Below, one piece after another: positions 54,169 to 64,000 of a DNA stretch of 64,000 bases (positions within the stretch are counted from its first letter, which is position 1; each line of letters starts with the position of its first letter). The stretch spans positions 1,550,001 through 1,614,000 of the forward strand of contig CBDHHD010000016.1 in assembly GCA_965263285.1 (NCBI GenBank), given 5' to 3'. The position numbers and the translations under genes were made by a program. This DNA comes from JASGCP01 sp965263285. GTDB taxonomy: Bacteria > Bacteroidota > Bacteroidia > Chitinophagales > Chitinophagaceae. The notes under the pieces were generated by a model, which made no database searches, was not told where the DNA came from, and saw only the letters and a program-made list of their open reading frames with translations.

Positions 54169-55587
54169 ATGAATATAGCATTGATACATCCTATGTTGGT
54201 TAATAAAAAGACTTTTTCTTCTCTTTACTTTGTGGGTATAGGAGGAATTGGCATGAGTGCTATTGCTCGCTTTTTTCATCAACAAGGTTGTAAAATATAT
54301 GGCTATGATCGTACGCCAACTCCTCTTACACAGCAATTGTCGCATGAAGGAATGGTGGTAGAATATGAAGAACAAGATAGACATTTGCCTACTGATATCG
54401 ATGCGGTTATCTATACGCCAGCTATTCCTTCTACGCATGCAGCATTGGTATGGTATAGAGATAAAGACTTCCCCATTTTGAAGAGAAGTGATATACTGGC
54501 TTGGATTACTTATCATTCATTTAATATATGTGTGGCGGGCACGCATGGAAAAACTACTACTACTACATTGCTATCGCATATTTTACGAGATACGGGTTTT
54601 GGTTGTAATGCTTTTTTAGGTGGTATATCTACAAATTATAATACAAATTTTTGGGCTAGTGATACAGAGGTTTCTGTTATTGAGGCTGATGAATATGATA
54701 GAAGTTTTTTAAAATTATCTCCTGATATAGCTATTATTACATCTATAGAAGCAGATCATCTTGATATTTACGGGAATGTAACAGAGGTAGAGAATGCTTT
54801 TTTTCAATTCTCTCAACAAATAAAGACGAATGGTTGTTTGATATACAAATATGGAATTATTCCCCCTAAGCCTTGGGAGGCAGCACATGTTATTTCTTAT
54901 CATTTGAATAACAAACAAGCAGATGTATATAGCGATCATGTGTATTTAAAAGATGGAGTGTATTATTTCGATATCATAGCTAAAGAATGGCAGTTGAAAG
55001 ATATGCAATTAAAAATGGGAGGTATGCATAATATTGAAAATACATTAGCTGCTTGTACGGTGGCGATACAACAATTACATATTGATCCACAAAAAGTACA
55101 GCGGGCTGTTGCTTCTTTTAAAGGGGTGAAGAGACGATTTGAAATAGTATTACATACCAAGCAAGTGATATTGGTAGATGACTATGCTCATCATCCTACA
55201 GAATTACAAGCTCTTTTAAATGGAGCACGGTGTTTTTTTGTCGGCCAAAAAATATTATTAGTGTTTCAACCACATTTGTATTCTAGAACGAAAGACTTTG
55301 CTAAAGAATTTGCACATGTGTTAGACCAAGCAGATGAGAGTGTTTTATTGCCTCTATACCCCGCTAGAGAGGTGCCTATACAAGGCGTAGATAGTGCTTA
55401 CGTAGCATCATATATGACGAAATCTGCTCATTTGTTTTCTTTAGATCAGTTAAAAGATTGGATATTATTACATAAGCCATCGCTTATATTAATGGCAGGT
55501 GCAGGGAATATTGATGCGCTGGTGTATGAAATGAAAGATTGGCTTTTATCTACATATATTATTGACCATGATGCAGAAAAAAAATGA
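54169..55587 (+). CDS. murC: UDP-MurNAc:L-alanine ligase
   Basis: About 472 residues from ATG 54169 (MNIALIHPMLVNKKTF); starts at 54142 or further upstream would overlap murG. MurC adds the first amino acid of the stem. Seen are LYFVGIGGIGMSAIARFFHQ, VAGTHGKTTTTTLLSHIL, EADEYDRSFLKLSPD, EADHLDIYG, DDYAHHPTELQALLNG and FQPHLYSRTKDF. The stop overlaps ftsQ by 4 bp. Confidence 0.94.
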   Translation: MNIALIHPMLVNKKTFSSLYFVGIGGIGMSAIARFFHQQGCKIYGYDRTPTPLTQQLSHEGMVVEYEEQDRHLPTDIDAVIYTPAIPSTHAALVWYRDKDFPILKRSDILAWITYHSFNICVAGTHGKTTTTTLLSHILRDTGFGCNAFLGGISTNYNTNFWASDTEVSVIEADEYDRSFLKLSPDIAIITSIEADHLDIYGNVTEVENAFFQFSQQIKTNGCLIYKYGIIPPKPWEAAHVISYHLNNKQADVYSDHVYLKDGVYYFDIIAKEWQLKDMQLKMGGMHNIENTLAACTVAIQQLHIDPQKVQRAVASFKGVKRRFEIVLHTKQVILVDDYAHHPTELQALLNGARCFFVGQKILLVFQPHLYSRTKDFAKEFAHVLDQADESVLLPLYPAREVPIQGVDSAYVASYMTKSAHLFSLDQLKDWILLHKPSLILMAGAGNIDALVYEMKDWLLSTYIIDHDAEKK

Positions 55588-56591
55588 AAAGAAAATGCTT
55601 ATATATATATTTAGGAATGCTTGTAGGAGGAATAGGTATGTGTATATTACTATATATGAGCATACAGAGGACAAAGCAAGCATTTGTAAAGAAAATTTTT
55701 ATTGATATGAAAGGACATAATATACAGTTAACACCTATACAACAAGCTGAAATGATTCAGTGGATAAATATGCCTGTTCCATTAACAAGCAAAAAGATAG
55801 GAGATATTTATTTAGTAGATATACAAAATAACCTATTGAAGTATTTTTATTGGATACAATCGGCTTCTTTATATATTGATTCTAAAGATAATTTGCATGT
55901 TATGGTGGTGCCTTATGTCCCTATTGCACGACTTTTTTTTGCAAAAGGTGACTATAGTTGTTTTATAGATACGTCTTTTCATTTGATTCCTATTAGTCCT
56001 GATATTTTATCTTTTTATGCATCTTATTCTTTGCCTTTATTTACGAATGCACCTAATGATATTGCTACGAATGTATTTGATAAGAATATGAAAGCGAAAA
56101 TAGTTGAGATAGCACAATTTATTTATAAGGATTCGTTCTGGAATAGTCAAATACAGCAAATCAATATAGACTCTGCACATTGCTTTACACTGATACCATT
56201 AGTAGGGAATAATGATATCTACATAGGATATGGATTTCAATTGGCTACAGAAATGAACCATGTGCTTATGTTTTATAAGTCGGTTATACCACGAGTAGGA
56301 ATGAACTATTATAAAGAGATTAATGTGTCTATTCCTAATCAAATTATAGCAACAATAGCCAATGATAAAAATAATCATGTCTTTGTTTCTGCCGATTCGG
56401 TTCATAAGGAGATTACGCATGCTACTACATATATACCTCCCGCTTTATTACCTATAAGGATTAAGTCTATGCCTATTGTGAAACGTCAAAAAGAACATCC
56501 TTCGTCTAATAAATTATACAGCAAAGTGAAGGTACCTAAAGCAGTTTTGAAAAAAAATAAGAAGAATAAAAAAAATATACCTCATTTATAA
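55584..56591 (+). CDS. ftsQ: FtsQ-like cell division protein
   Basis: 335 residues. One N-terminal membrane helix (YLGMLVGGIGMCILLYMSIQ) is followed by an extracytoplasmic domain with POTRA/FtsQ-like alternation. The tail is very Lys-rich (VKVPKAVLKKNKKNKKN). It occupies the ftsQ position between murC and ftsA. Similarity of FtsQ proteins is weak, so place and topology carry the call. Start ATG overlaps the murC stop. Confidence 0.82.
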   Translation: MKRKCLYIYLGMLVGGIGMCILLYMSIQRTKQAFVKKIFIDMKGHNIQLTPIQQAEMIQWINMPVPLTSKKIGDIYLVDIQNNLLKYFYWIQSASLYIDSKDNLHVMVVPYVPIARLFFAKGDYSCFIDTSFHLIPISPDILSFYASYSLPLFTNAPNDIATNVFDKNMKAKIVEIAQFIYKDSFWNSQIQQINIDSAHCFTLIPLVGNNDIYIGYGFQLATEMNHVLMFYKSVIPRVGMNYYKEINVSIPNQIIATIANDKNNHVFVSADSVHKEITHATTYIPPALLPIRIKSMPIVKRQKEHPSSNKLYSKVKVPKAVLKKNKKNKKNIPHL

Positions 56592-56612
56592 ATTATTTAA
56601 TTTTTAATTTTT

Positions 56613-58070
56613 ATGCATCAAGAACAATATCCATTTGAATTATCTAATAACCCTATTATTGTAGGATTAGATATTGGAACAACTAAAATAGCAGTTGTTG
56701 CCGGTAGAAAAAATATGAATGATAAAATTGATATCATTGGTTTTGGACATGCACCTAGTGCCGGAGTAGAACATGGCCTTGTAAGGAATATTAATAGAAC
56801 TGTACAGTCTGTTTTAAAAGCTATGGGTGTATTGAAAATAAATCAACAGCAATTAGTAATAGCTGATGTATATGTAGGTATTGCTGGTTCTCATATTTGT
56901 AGTATGCAAATGAGAGGAGATATGGTAAGGCAAGACCCTGAAACAGAAATTACAGAAATAGAATTGATTCAATTGATTAATGATCAGAAGAAAACTTATG
57001 TGCCTGCAGGAAAAGAAATTATTAAAGTAATTCCACAAGAATATTTTATTGATAATATAACAACTGTTAAAGATATTATTGGGCATATCGGTGTTAGAAT
57101 GGGGGCTAATTTTCATGTGATTACCGGTGATATACAAGCTATTAAATTAATGAAACGATCAGTAGAGCAATGTGAATTAAAGATTAATGATTTAGTATTG
57201 CAACCTATTGCAAGTGCTGTAGCGGTGATGAATGAAAATGATGCTGAAACAGGGGTGGTTGTTTTAGATATTGGAGGTGGCACTAGTGATTTAGTGGTAT
57301 TTCATGATAGTATATTAAGACATACTGCCGTTATTCCTCTTGGGGGAGAAAATATAACAAAAGATATTAAAAAGGGATTAGGTATTACGATGTTGCAAGC
57401 AGAAGTTATAAAAATTAATTATGGCAGTGCGTTAGTAGATGAAGCAACAGCAAATGCTTATATTACTATTCCTGCTCTTAACGAAGGAATGCCAGCAAGA
57501 GAAATTAGTATAAAGAATTTATCTGAAATTATACGAGCAAGAATGACAGAAATATTAGAATTTGTTTGCTATAATTTAAAACAAGCTAATATTGATATGA
57601 CGGCTTTGAATGGAGGTATTATTATTACAGGTGGAGGTTCTCAATTAAAGCACTTAAAACAGTTAACAGAATATGTAACAGGTCTTACCGCACGAGTAGG
57701 ATACCCTCATGTACAATTGGCTCCTAATCCTTATATGAAGGAATTAAATAAACCTATTTATAGCACGGTTATAGGACTCATATTACAAGGCTGTATTGAT
57801 TATTCTTTCTATAAGAATATAAAAACAGAAAATAGACTTATCAACTTGCAAGAGGAGAGTGTGCCACCTGCAACTTCTATTGCAACCCCTACGGAAGTAA
57901 CAGAAAAGACTGAAAATGTACCTTCTCATAAAGTAGAAGATACTGGGGCAGAAAAGCAACCACAATCTAAAAAAGCATCTGCCTTTATTAAAATATATAA
58001 TAATTTTAAAGGACTCTTTAAGGATCAAATTATTGATTTGTTTAATGAAGAAAAAGATACTCAAATGTAA
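56613..58070 (+). CDS. ftsA: Cell division protein FtsA
   Basis: 485 residues. FtsA is an actin-like protein that tethers FtsZ to the membrane. Seen are VGLDIGTTKIAVVAG (phosphate 1), VVVLDIGGGTSDLVVFHDSI (phosphate 2) and GIIITGGGSQLKHLKQL (adenosine). The 1C insert lies between the first two. The last ~25 residues (AFIKIYNNFKGLFKDQIIDL) are an amphipathic helix suited to membrane binding, preceded by a ~60-residue polar linker. Confidence 0.95.
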   Translation: MHQEQYPFELSNNPIIVGLDIGTTKIAVVAGRKNMNDKIDIIGFGHAPSAGVEHGLVRNINRTVQSVLKAMGVLKINQQQLVIADVYVGIAGSHICSMQMRGDMVRQDPETEITEIELIQLINDQKKTYVPAGKEIIKVIPQEYFIDNITTVKDIIGHIGVRMGANFHVITGDIQAIKLMKRSVEQCELKINDLVLQPIASAVAVMNENDAETGVVVLDIGGGTSDLVVFHDSILRHTAVIPLGGENITKDIKKGLGITMLQAEVIKINYGSALVDEATANAYITIPALNEGMPAREISIKNLSEIIRARMTEILEFVCYNLKQANIDMTALNGGIIITGGGSQLKHLKQLTEYVTGLTARVGYPHVQLAPNPYMKELNKPIYSTVIGLILQGCIDYSFYKNIKTENRLINLQEESVPPATSIATPTEVTEKTENVPSHKVEDTGAEKQPQSKKASAFIKIYNNFKGLFKDQIIDLFNEEKDTQM

Positions 58071-58094
58071 TTTTTAATTTTTTAAATATTTTTT

Positions 58095-59837
58095 ATGTCA
58101 TCTATTCATTTTGATTTGCCTTTACAACAATCATCTATTATTAAGGTTATTGGAATTGGTGGAGGTGGAAGCAATGCTGTAAACCACATGTTTAATGAAA
58201 AAATTGAAGGAGTTGATTTCATTGTATGTAATACAGATGCTAAAGCATTGTCTCAAAGTCCGGTACCTAATAAAATTCATTTGGGTCCTTCTCTTACGCA
58301 AGGGTTAGGGGCTGGTGCTAATCCAGAAGTGGGTAGAAGAGCAACCGAAGAGAGTATGGAGGAATTAAAAAAGATGTTAGAAGTAAACACTAAAATGGTT
58401 TTTCTTACAGCGGGTATGGGTGGAGGGACGGGTACTGGAGGTGCTCCTATTCTTGCAAAGATATGTAAAGACTTAGGATTATTAACAGTAGCTATTGTTA
58501 CGATGCCTTTTTCATTTGAGGGGCCTAGGAGATTATCGCATGCACAAGAAGGTATTCGACAGTTGAGTCCTTTTGTAGATACCTTATTGATTATTAGTAA
58601 TGATAAAATATCCATGCATTATGGAGAGTCTACTTTTAGCAAAGCGTTTGCAAAGGCAGATAGTATTTTAACAACCGCAGCTAAGTGTATTACTAATATC
58701 ATACAGAGCAAGGGTCGCATTATTGTTGATTTTGCCGATGTGTGCACTGTTATGAGAAATGGAGGAGTAGCCGTATTGTCAAGTGCAGAAGCAGAAGGAC
58801 CTGATAGAGCTAGTAGAATAGTAGAAATGGTATTAGATTCTCCTCTTTTAAATGATAGTGATATCAGAGGTGCTAAATGGATATTGTTAAATATTGAAAG
58901 CAATAATGATGATTCGGAGTATACGATGGAAGAGATTAATTTTATTGGAAATCAAATTCGTAACCAAGCAGGAGAACAAGTAGAAATTTCTATGGGATTA
59001 GGTTGGAATACGACTTTAGATAAGAAGATTAGTATTACACTGATTGCTACAGGATTTCATCAAGATAAAGTAATAGTTAATCCTTATAAAGAAATGCCTT
59101 CTGCTTCACCTCAAAAAGTTATATTGCCATGGAACGCAAATGCAAATAAAGAGGAAGATATAGAAGTGGATAAAGAGGGTGATAAAAAGCAAATGCCATT
59201 CTCTGTTATGGATCAACAAAAGCAACCCCAAGAGGTTACACCTTCTTCTTATATTTCTAATAGCGGTGTTGTTAAAAAACCCTCTCATATTTATATGAAT
59301 GAAGTAGAAAAAAAAGAAGTAGAAAAATCGCCTGTGAATATTCCAGTTGATAAGAATGAATTAGTGGCTAAAGAAAAAGAGGCTACTGTATCAAATGAAT
59401 TGCCGTATAAGATAACCTATAAAGAAGAAGGAAATAAAAAAATGAATGTTGGTTTAAAAAAGAAAATTCCTAACGATAAAGAAGCTGAATCTGTACAAGG
59501 AGAATTAAATTTTGTTTATCATGATGAAGGGGTAATACGGTCAGAAGATAAAAAAGAAACAGCCGCTAATGAAAATGAAGTTACGCCTTCTTCAAAAAGA
59601 AAAGATATATTAAGTAATATGTCGTTTTTTTCTGCTACCATTGATCCTCAAATGGCAGATTTCTCTCACATAGAGAGTGTTCCTGCGTTTCAAAGGAAGC
59701 AATCTTTTTTGTCTATGACACCTCCACAACCTGTATCGCAGGATGCGTATAAAGGTACAGTAGTTGAAAAAGATGAAAAGGGGAACTTAAATATTTCAAC
59801 AGTTAATAATTTTTTAGAAGGTAAAAAGCCTGATTAA
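58095..59837 (+). CDS. ftsZ: Cell division protein FtsZ
   Basis: 580 residues, long because of a disordered, charged C-terminal region of ~250 residues. FtsZ is the tubulin-like GTPase that forms the division ring. The core has IGIGGGGSNAVNHM, NTDAKAL, TAGMGGGTGTGGAPILAKI (GTP signature), GPRRLSHAQEGI and DFADVCTVMRNGG. Near the end SVPAFQRKQSFL resembles the conserved FtsA-binding peptide, but about 50 more residues follow it. Last gene of the dcw cluster. Confidence 0.96.
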   Translation: MSSIHFDLPLQQSSIIKVIGIGGGGSNAVNHMFNEKIEGVDFIVCNTDAKALSQSPVPNKIHLGPSLTQGLGAGANPEVGRRATEESMEELKKMLEVNTKMVFLTAGMGGGTGTGGAPILAKICKDLGLLTVAIVTMPFSFEGPRRLSHAQEGIRQLSPFVDTLLIISNDKISMHYGESTFSKAFAKADSILTTAAKCITNIIQSKGRIIVDFADVCTVMRNGGVAVLSSAEAEGPDRASRIVEMVLDSPLLNDSDIRGAKWILLNIESNNDDSEYTMEEINFIGNQIRNQAGEQVEISMGLGWNTTLDKKISITLIATGFHQDKVIVNPYKEMPSASPQKVILPWNANANKEEDIEVDKEGDKKQMPFSVMDQQKQPQEVTPSSYISNSGVVKKPSHIYMNEVEKKEVEKSPVNIPVDKNELVAKEKEATVSNELPYKITYKEEGNKKMNVGLKKKIPNDKEAESVQGELNFVYHDEGVIRSEDKKETAANENEVTPSSKRKDILSNMSFFSATIDPQMADFSHIESVPAFQRKQSFLSMTPPQPVSQDAYKGTVVEKDEKGNLNISTVNNFLEGKKPD

Positions 59838-59995
59838 AAAAATAGTATATCTTTATAAAAACACTTGTTATAGAAAATGTAATTACTCATGTAAATTAAT
59901 AGATGTATTGGCGTGTATTGATGATTGAAATAAGTATGATTAGGGCAATAATAGTATAAAAAACGAATATAAATGTATAGCGGTGTTGTTATATT
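59838..59995. other. Intergenic spacer between ftsZ and a convergent gene, with worn repeat traces
   Basis: About 160 bp. Pieces such as TAATTACTCATGTAAATTAA and GTATAAAAAACGAATATAAA resemble the tail of the type-2 repeat, but no core is present. No clear terminator hairpin was found. Confidence 0.4.
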
Positions 59996-60439
59996 TTATA
60001 TTGGTTGTTTCCATTCGTAATGAATAGGGAATGTATGTATGATACCCCATTCTTTTATAGTTACTTTTCCATCTACGATAAAAAGTAATGCTCTGTTTAC
60101 AAGTAAGTCGAAAGGATTTTGTAGTACATTAGATAAATCAAGTTTCATATATATAGGAATGGTAATATTTCTATTTGCATATACTCGTATATTGGAATCG
60201 ATTATGTATGTTGATATAATATGATTATTGAGTGATATATTGCTTTCCATGTGTAAGATATTAAACCCAAAAGAATTAGGATTATAAAAATGCAAGCTAG
60301 CTAATATGGTTGCTTGAGATGGATCACTCATATCAAATTGAATACTGTCTATAGATTTGCATACAATAGATTGAGGGGTGCGACAACTATTTAGTTGAAA
60401 AAATAAGATAGAAATAATTACTATAAAAGTGTATTTCAT
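59996..60439 (-). CDS. LEA14-like lipoprotein, hypothetical
   Basis: 147 residues. The N-terminus KYTFIVIISILFFQLNSC is a lipoprotein signal peptide with a plausible lipobox Cys at ~19. The rest (SLHFYNPNSFGFNILHMESN ... NRNITIPIYMKLDLSNVLQN) fits the late-embryogenesis-abundant type-2 (WHy-like) beta-sandwich seen in bacterial lipoproteins. Role unknown. It starts 14 bp after the ABC exporter gene on the same strand and may be co-transcribed with it. Confidence 0.7.
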   Translation of the reverse strand: MKYTFIVIISILFFQLNSCRTPQSIVCKSIDSIQFDMSDPSQATILASLHFYNPNSFGFNILHMESNISLNNHIISTYIIDSNIRVYANRNITIPIYMKLDLSNVLQNPFDLLVNRALLFIVDGKVTIKEWGIIHTFPIHYEWKQPI

Positions 60440-60453
60440 GTAATAAATTTTTA

Positions 60454-62286
60454 TTAATGTACTTCTTGCATTTCTACTAACTTTTTATAAAATCCGCCTG
60501 CTTGGTACAATTCGTTATGCGTTCCTCGTTCTATGATTTCGCCAGCTTGTAAAACAAGAATTTCGTCAGCTCTTCGTATAGTGGATAATCTATGTGCAAT
60601 TACAACACTTGTGCGATTATTCATAACATTATTGATAGCATCTTGAACACTTCTTTCGCTTTCCGTATCTAAAGAGGAGGTGGCTTCGTCTAAAATTAAT
60701 ATAGGTGGGTTGCGCAACACAGCCCTTGCAATGGTGAGTCGTTGTTTTTCTCCACCACTTAATTTGTTTCCTCTTTCTCCTATATTGGTTTCAAATTGTT
60801 GTTCTTTTTGCATAATAAAATTGTATGCATTTGCTATTTGGGCTGCTTCTATTACTTCGTTGTTGGTAGCCTCTGCGTTACTTAATTTGATGTTGTTGAT
60901 AATAGTGTCATTAAATAATATAGGCTCTTGGGTTACCATCCCCATGAGATTACGAATAGATTCAGTGGAATATTGTTTAATGTTTATATGATCTATTAAT
61001 ATGTCTCCTTCGCTAGTATCATGGAACCGAGGAATTAAATCGGCAATGGTGCTTTTGCCAGCGCCACTACTACCTACAATGGCTATCATTTTTCCTTTAG
61101 TAATGGTAAAAGAGACATTTTTTAGGGCGTATATATCGGTGTGGGGATAGACAAAAGATACATTTTTAAATTCAATGGCATGTTCAAAAGACTGAATGGC
61201 AATAGGATGAGTAGGATTGGTAACTGTAATAGGGGTTTCTAATACTTCTTGTACTCTTTTTAATGCCGACTCGCCTCTTCGTATATTGTAGAAAACAGAG
61301 GATAGGGCTTTGGCTGGATTGATAATTTGATAGAAAAATATAATATAGCCAATTAATGCAGGAGCATTAAAGGCACCTTCTCCATTGGATGCTAATACAA
61401 GTCTTCCACCTACCCATAGAATAGATAGTACAACAGCTACGCCTAATAATTCTGTAAGGGGAGAGGCTAATACGGTTTTGTTGGCAATAGATATTTTTAC
61501 TTTTTTTAATCCTTCATTTGTTTTATGAAATTTATTACCAATAATTTTTTCTGCATTAAATGCTTTAATAATACGAATGCCCGATAAAGTTTCTTCAAGA
61601 ATAGATAGGTTTTCTCCAAATAATGTCATATTTTGTTTTCCATATTGTTTTAATTTTCTGCTTACGCGTCCAATAACAAATCCTGTAATAGGAATAAACA
61701 CAAGCAAGAACAAAGATAAATAAGCATTCAAATAGATTAAAGCTACTAAAGTACAAATAATAGTAAGGGGGTAAGTAATTAAACCTTCTAAAGTACTCAT
61801 AATAGAGTTTTCTATTTCTCCCATATCATTGGAGAAGCGACTCATGAGGTCGCCTTTTCGTTGGTTGGTAAAGTAACCAATGGATAGCTGTAGTACTTTG
61901 TCATACATATCAGCACGAAACTTTCTATATACTTCAGATTTCATAGGCACTAACACGCGCATGCTGATATATAAAAATAAATTCTTTAGAAAGATACTTA
62001 TTAATATAACTAAACAAATAACGGTTAATGACGCATAAGGTCCATATTGTTGTATAAGTAAGGTAGAAACATATCTACAAGCATTTTGAAGATATTCTTG
62101 TGAAAAACTAAAATGTGATAAGCTATATATTCGTTTGTTAGGATAGAAGATAGAATCTAAAAAAGGAATCATCATCGCAAACGAAATAAGTGAAAATAAA
62201 ATACTTAAAAATGTTGTGAAGCCATATATAATAATAGGTTTGTATTTCCCTTTTAAATACAGCATTAAGAACTTGAATTTATTCAT
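60454..62286 (-). CDS. ABC exporter with fused membrane and ATPase domains (MsbA-like)
   Basis: 610 residues. Residues ~1-330 carry six membrane helices (ABC exporter type I), and ~365-610 the ATPase. Seen are IAIVGSSGAGKSTIADLIPR (Walker A), KLSGGEKQRLTIARAVLRNP (signature), ILILDEATSSLDTESERSVQ (Walker B and D-loop) and VIAHRLSTIRRADEILVL (H-loop). MsbA-type flippases move lipid A or other lipids across the inner membrane. The substrate cannot be told from sequence. Confidence 0.85.
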   Translation of the reverse strand: MNKFKFLMLYLKGKYKPIIIYGFTTFLSILFSLISFAMMIPFLDSIFYPNKRIYSLSHFSFSQEYLQNACRYVSTLLIQQYGPYASLTVICLVILISIFLKNLFLYISMRVLVPMKSEVYRKFRADMYDKVLQLSIGYFTNQRKGDLMSRFSNDMGEIENSIMSTLEGLITYPLTIICTLVALIYLNAYLSLFLLVFIPITGFVIGRVSRKLKQYGKQNMTLFGENLSILEETLSGIRIIKAFNAEKIIGNKFHKTNEGLKKVKISIANKTVLASPLTELLGVAVVLSILWVGGRLVLASNGEGAFNAPALIGYIIFFYQIINPAKALSSVFYNIRRGESALKRVQEVLETPITVTNPTHPIAIQSFEHAIEFKNVSFVYPHTDIYALKNVSFTITKGKMIAIVGSSGAGKSTIADLIPRFHDTSEGDILIDHINIKQYSTESIRNLMGMVTQEPILFNDTIINNIKLSNAEATNNEVIEAAQIANAYNFIMQKEQQFETNIGERGNKLSGGEKQRLTIARAVLRNPPILILDEATSSLDTESERSVQDAINNVMNNRTSVVIAHRLSTIRRADEILVLQAGEIIERGTHNELYQAGGFYKKLVEMQEVH

Positions 62287-62359
62287 ACTTCGCGCTTGGC
62301 ATAATAATATATAAAATGTAAAGGTACTTGCATTTGTCTAATTCATAATGAATTAATTA

Positions 62360-62798
62360 GGCTACGGCTTTTTTTGAGGTGCTGGAAGCATGGATTATTA
62401 CATACATATAAACATGGAAATAATAGGAAATATCTGATGAGGACTGCTCTCAGATAAAGAGCGTTACAAAACGAGGTGAGCGAAGTGACCAGCGAGAATG
62501 TGGAGGCGAAGTTTTTATATATGAATCGTTATGATGAGCATAAAGTATGTACATAAAAGATACCTATGGATAAGCTCATCATAACGATTCATACCTAACC
62601 GCCTCCCCTTCATTCTCGCTAGCGTAGCGAGCCGTAGTCTTGTAGCTCTTTATTTGCAGGCTTGATTTTTTCTTTGTTTCTTTCTTTTGTATCAAGACAA
62701 AAGAAAGAAAAGGATATAAAAAATAAATGATGAACCTATACCTGAGTAATTACAAAAAACATAAATAATCTTCCAGCACCTCAAAAAAAGAAGTAGCC
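62360..62798 (+). mobile_element. Type-1 inner palindromic repeat, complete free copy
   Basis: 439 bp from GGCTACGGCTTTTTTTGAGG to CACCTCAAAAAAAGAAGTAG ending CC. It has the same length as the copy at 10856. The core palindrome and the 14-bp hairpin are intact. No outer GGCATAAC ends and no target duplication. It separates the exporter from the LRR gene. Confidence 0.87.
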
Positions 62799-62916
62799 AA
62801 AATCACCAGACCCATAGTATTGCAGAAAATAAATAGAATATATAAGTTGTTACTTTCTACCAATATCTTTAAAAGAAATCGTGGTAGCTCTTGAGTACAA
62901 GAAAAGATAGAAAAGC

Positions 62917-63534
62917 CTATAACCAACAACTGTTTATAAGTGGGTTGTGATCGATATAGAAATAGTTCAGTGCAGGCAAGTTTAAGATATTGATAGGCAA
63001 TAGTTTTATTTTGTTATTTCTAATATCAATTAATTCAATTGATGTTAAATTATTTAAATGATGCGGAATTGTTTTTAAATGGTTATAAGCTAATGATAAA
63101 TTTGTTAACTGATATAAGTTGCCAATACTATTAGGTAATTGCGTAATGTGATTGCTCGATAAGTCAATAGTTTTAATATATGATAATGTGCCAATGCTTT
63201 CAGGCACTTTTCCTATTAAATTGTTATTGTCTAATGCAATAGATATTACATTGCCATCTTCGTCTAAATCAATTCCATACCAATTGGTTACTTGTGAAAA
63301 ATCTCCCCAATTATTATTATGTGTCCAATTCTCTCCCCCCGTTGTATAATATAAGTCCATTAATGCCTTATATTGCATGGGTGTTATATTATGATTATGT
63401 AGGCTAGTGTTTTTTTCTATTTGCATGGATTTATAATGCATATATATGTCATATCTAAATCCAGCAAATATTATAACAAATGCTAATAGAACATAATAGC
63501 GTTTTTTATAAATAGACTTTCTTTTTTTATTCAT
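62917..63534 (-). CDS. Leucine-rich repeat protein with N-terminal membrane anchor or signal
   Basis: 205 residues from ATG 63534 (frame open to 63564). A basic start (NKKRKSIYKKRYY) leads into a hydrophobic stretch (VLLAFVIIFAGF), a signal or anchor. YKALMDLYYTTGGENWTHNN matches the N-terminal cap found with plant-type LRR proteins. It is followed by ~5 LRR units of ~23 residues (LIGKVPESIGTLSYIKTIDL, LPNSIGNLYQLTNLSLAYNH and others). Such proteins bind other proteins; the partner is unknown. The short array ends without a C-terminal cap. Confidence 0.75.
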   Translation of the reverse strand: MNKKRKSIYKKRYYVLLAFVIIFAGFRYDIYMHYKSMQIEKNTSLHNHNITPMQYKALMDLYYTTGGENWTHNNNWGDFSQVTNWYGIDLDEDGNVISIALDNNNLIGKVPESIGTLSYIKTIDLSSNHITQLPNSIGNLYQLTNLSLAYNHLKTIPHHLNNLTSIELIDIRNNKIKLLPINILNLPALNYFYIDHNPLINSCWL

Positions 63535-63696
63535 ATTGTTTTGCCTGTATTTTAGTAAAAACACATTAAATTATGATGTGTATCAAAGATACTAAAAAAA
63601 AATCTTTTATCATAATATTTTTTAATCAATTATATAATAAATTGATTTTTAGTGTATTATTGTTGTAATAAAGATATTCACATGTGGTTATTTTTG

Positions 63697-64000
63697 GGTT
63701 ACGGCTTTTTTTGAGGTGCAGGAAGCATGGATGATTAAATAAATATAAACATGGAAATAATAGGAAATGTCTGATGAGAACTGCCCTCAGATAAAGAGCG
63801 TTATAAAACGAGGTGAGTGAAGCGACCAGCGAGAATGTGGAGGCGGAAGTTTTTATACATGAATCGTTATGATGAGCATAAAGTATGTATATAAAAGATC
63901 ACTATGGATAAGCTCATCATAACGACTCATACCTAACTGCCTCCTATTCATTCTCGCTAGCGTAGCGAGCCGTAGTTTTGTAGCTCTTTATCTGCAGACT
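63697..64000 (+). mobile_element. Type-1 palindromic repeat, running off the window end
   Basis: Begins GGTTACGGCTTTTTTTGAGG and keeps both arms of the palindrome up to TTTATCTGCAGACT at the last base. It continues beyond the window. Preceded by ~160 bp of AT-rich sequence after the LRR gene start. Confidence 0.85.

Overview
This is AT-rich DNA from a member of the Bacteroidota. The lineage is suggested by several things: promoters with the TAnnTTTG -7 box, an mqnA gene of the futalosine menaquinone route, an OmpA protein with calcium-binding type-3-like repeats, a comA-like phosphosulfolactate synthase near an AOS-family enzyme (possible sulfonolipid synthesis), and a complete Bacteroidota-style dcw cluster. 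Dense repeats and decayed genes suggest a genome under relaxed selection, possibly of a host-associated bacterium. No rRNA, tRNA or CRISPR array was recognised.

Layout. Positions 1-6466 hold the end of a complex I operon (nuoH fragment, nuoIJKLMN). Positions 6702-9328 hold three related proteins of unknown function, two of them cupin-like. Positions 9400-11480 are a mobile-element pile-up. Positions 11571-15034 encode a RecQ-helicase/phosphoribosyltransferase fusion overlapping a DprA-like gene, which is the architecture of the PsyrTA (RqlHI) toxin-antitoxin anti-phage system. Positions 15356-23757 are metabolic and RNA genes (YkgJ-like, alanine dehydrogenase, lipA, comA-like, AOS-family enzyme, thyA, cca, pRiA4b-like). 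Positions 23798-25734 hold a DUF6119-like remnant cut by an IS66 element. Positions 26643-29404 are the panD-clpX-hemW operon on the minus strand.

Positions 30140-34380 are a decay zone. It holds a broken SAH-hydrolase-like gene, a broken TdeIII-like restriction-modification pair and a broken DDE transposase. Next come an OmpA-family outer membrane protein (34618-36444), lolD, mqnA, selU and kup. Positions 43652-59837 hold the division and cell-wall cluster mraZ-rsmH-ftsL-ftsI-murE-mraY-murD-ftsW-murG-murC-ftsQ-ftsA-ftsZ. The window ends with a lipoprotein, an MsbA-like ABC exporter and a leucine-rich repeat protein.

The most striking non-coding feature is a family of large palindromic, MITE-like elements of about 440-560 bp. 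I count five composite copies bounded by GGCATAAC... inverted repeats, four of which keep a perfect 8-bp target duplication. There are also several free inner copies bounded by GGCTA...TAGCC, plus fragments. They share a core in which two arms of about 95 nt can fold into one branched hairpin. One locus preserves three nested insertions whose order can be read, and another looks like a deletion scar between two copies.
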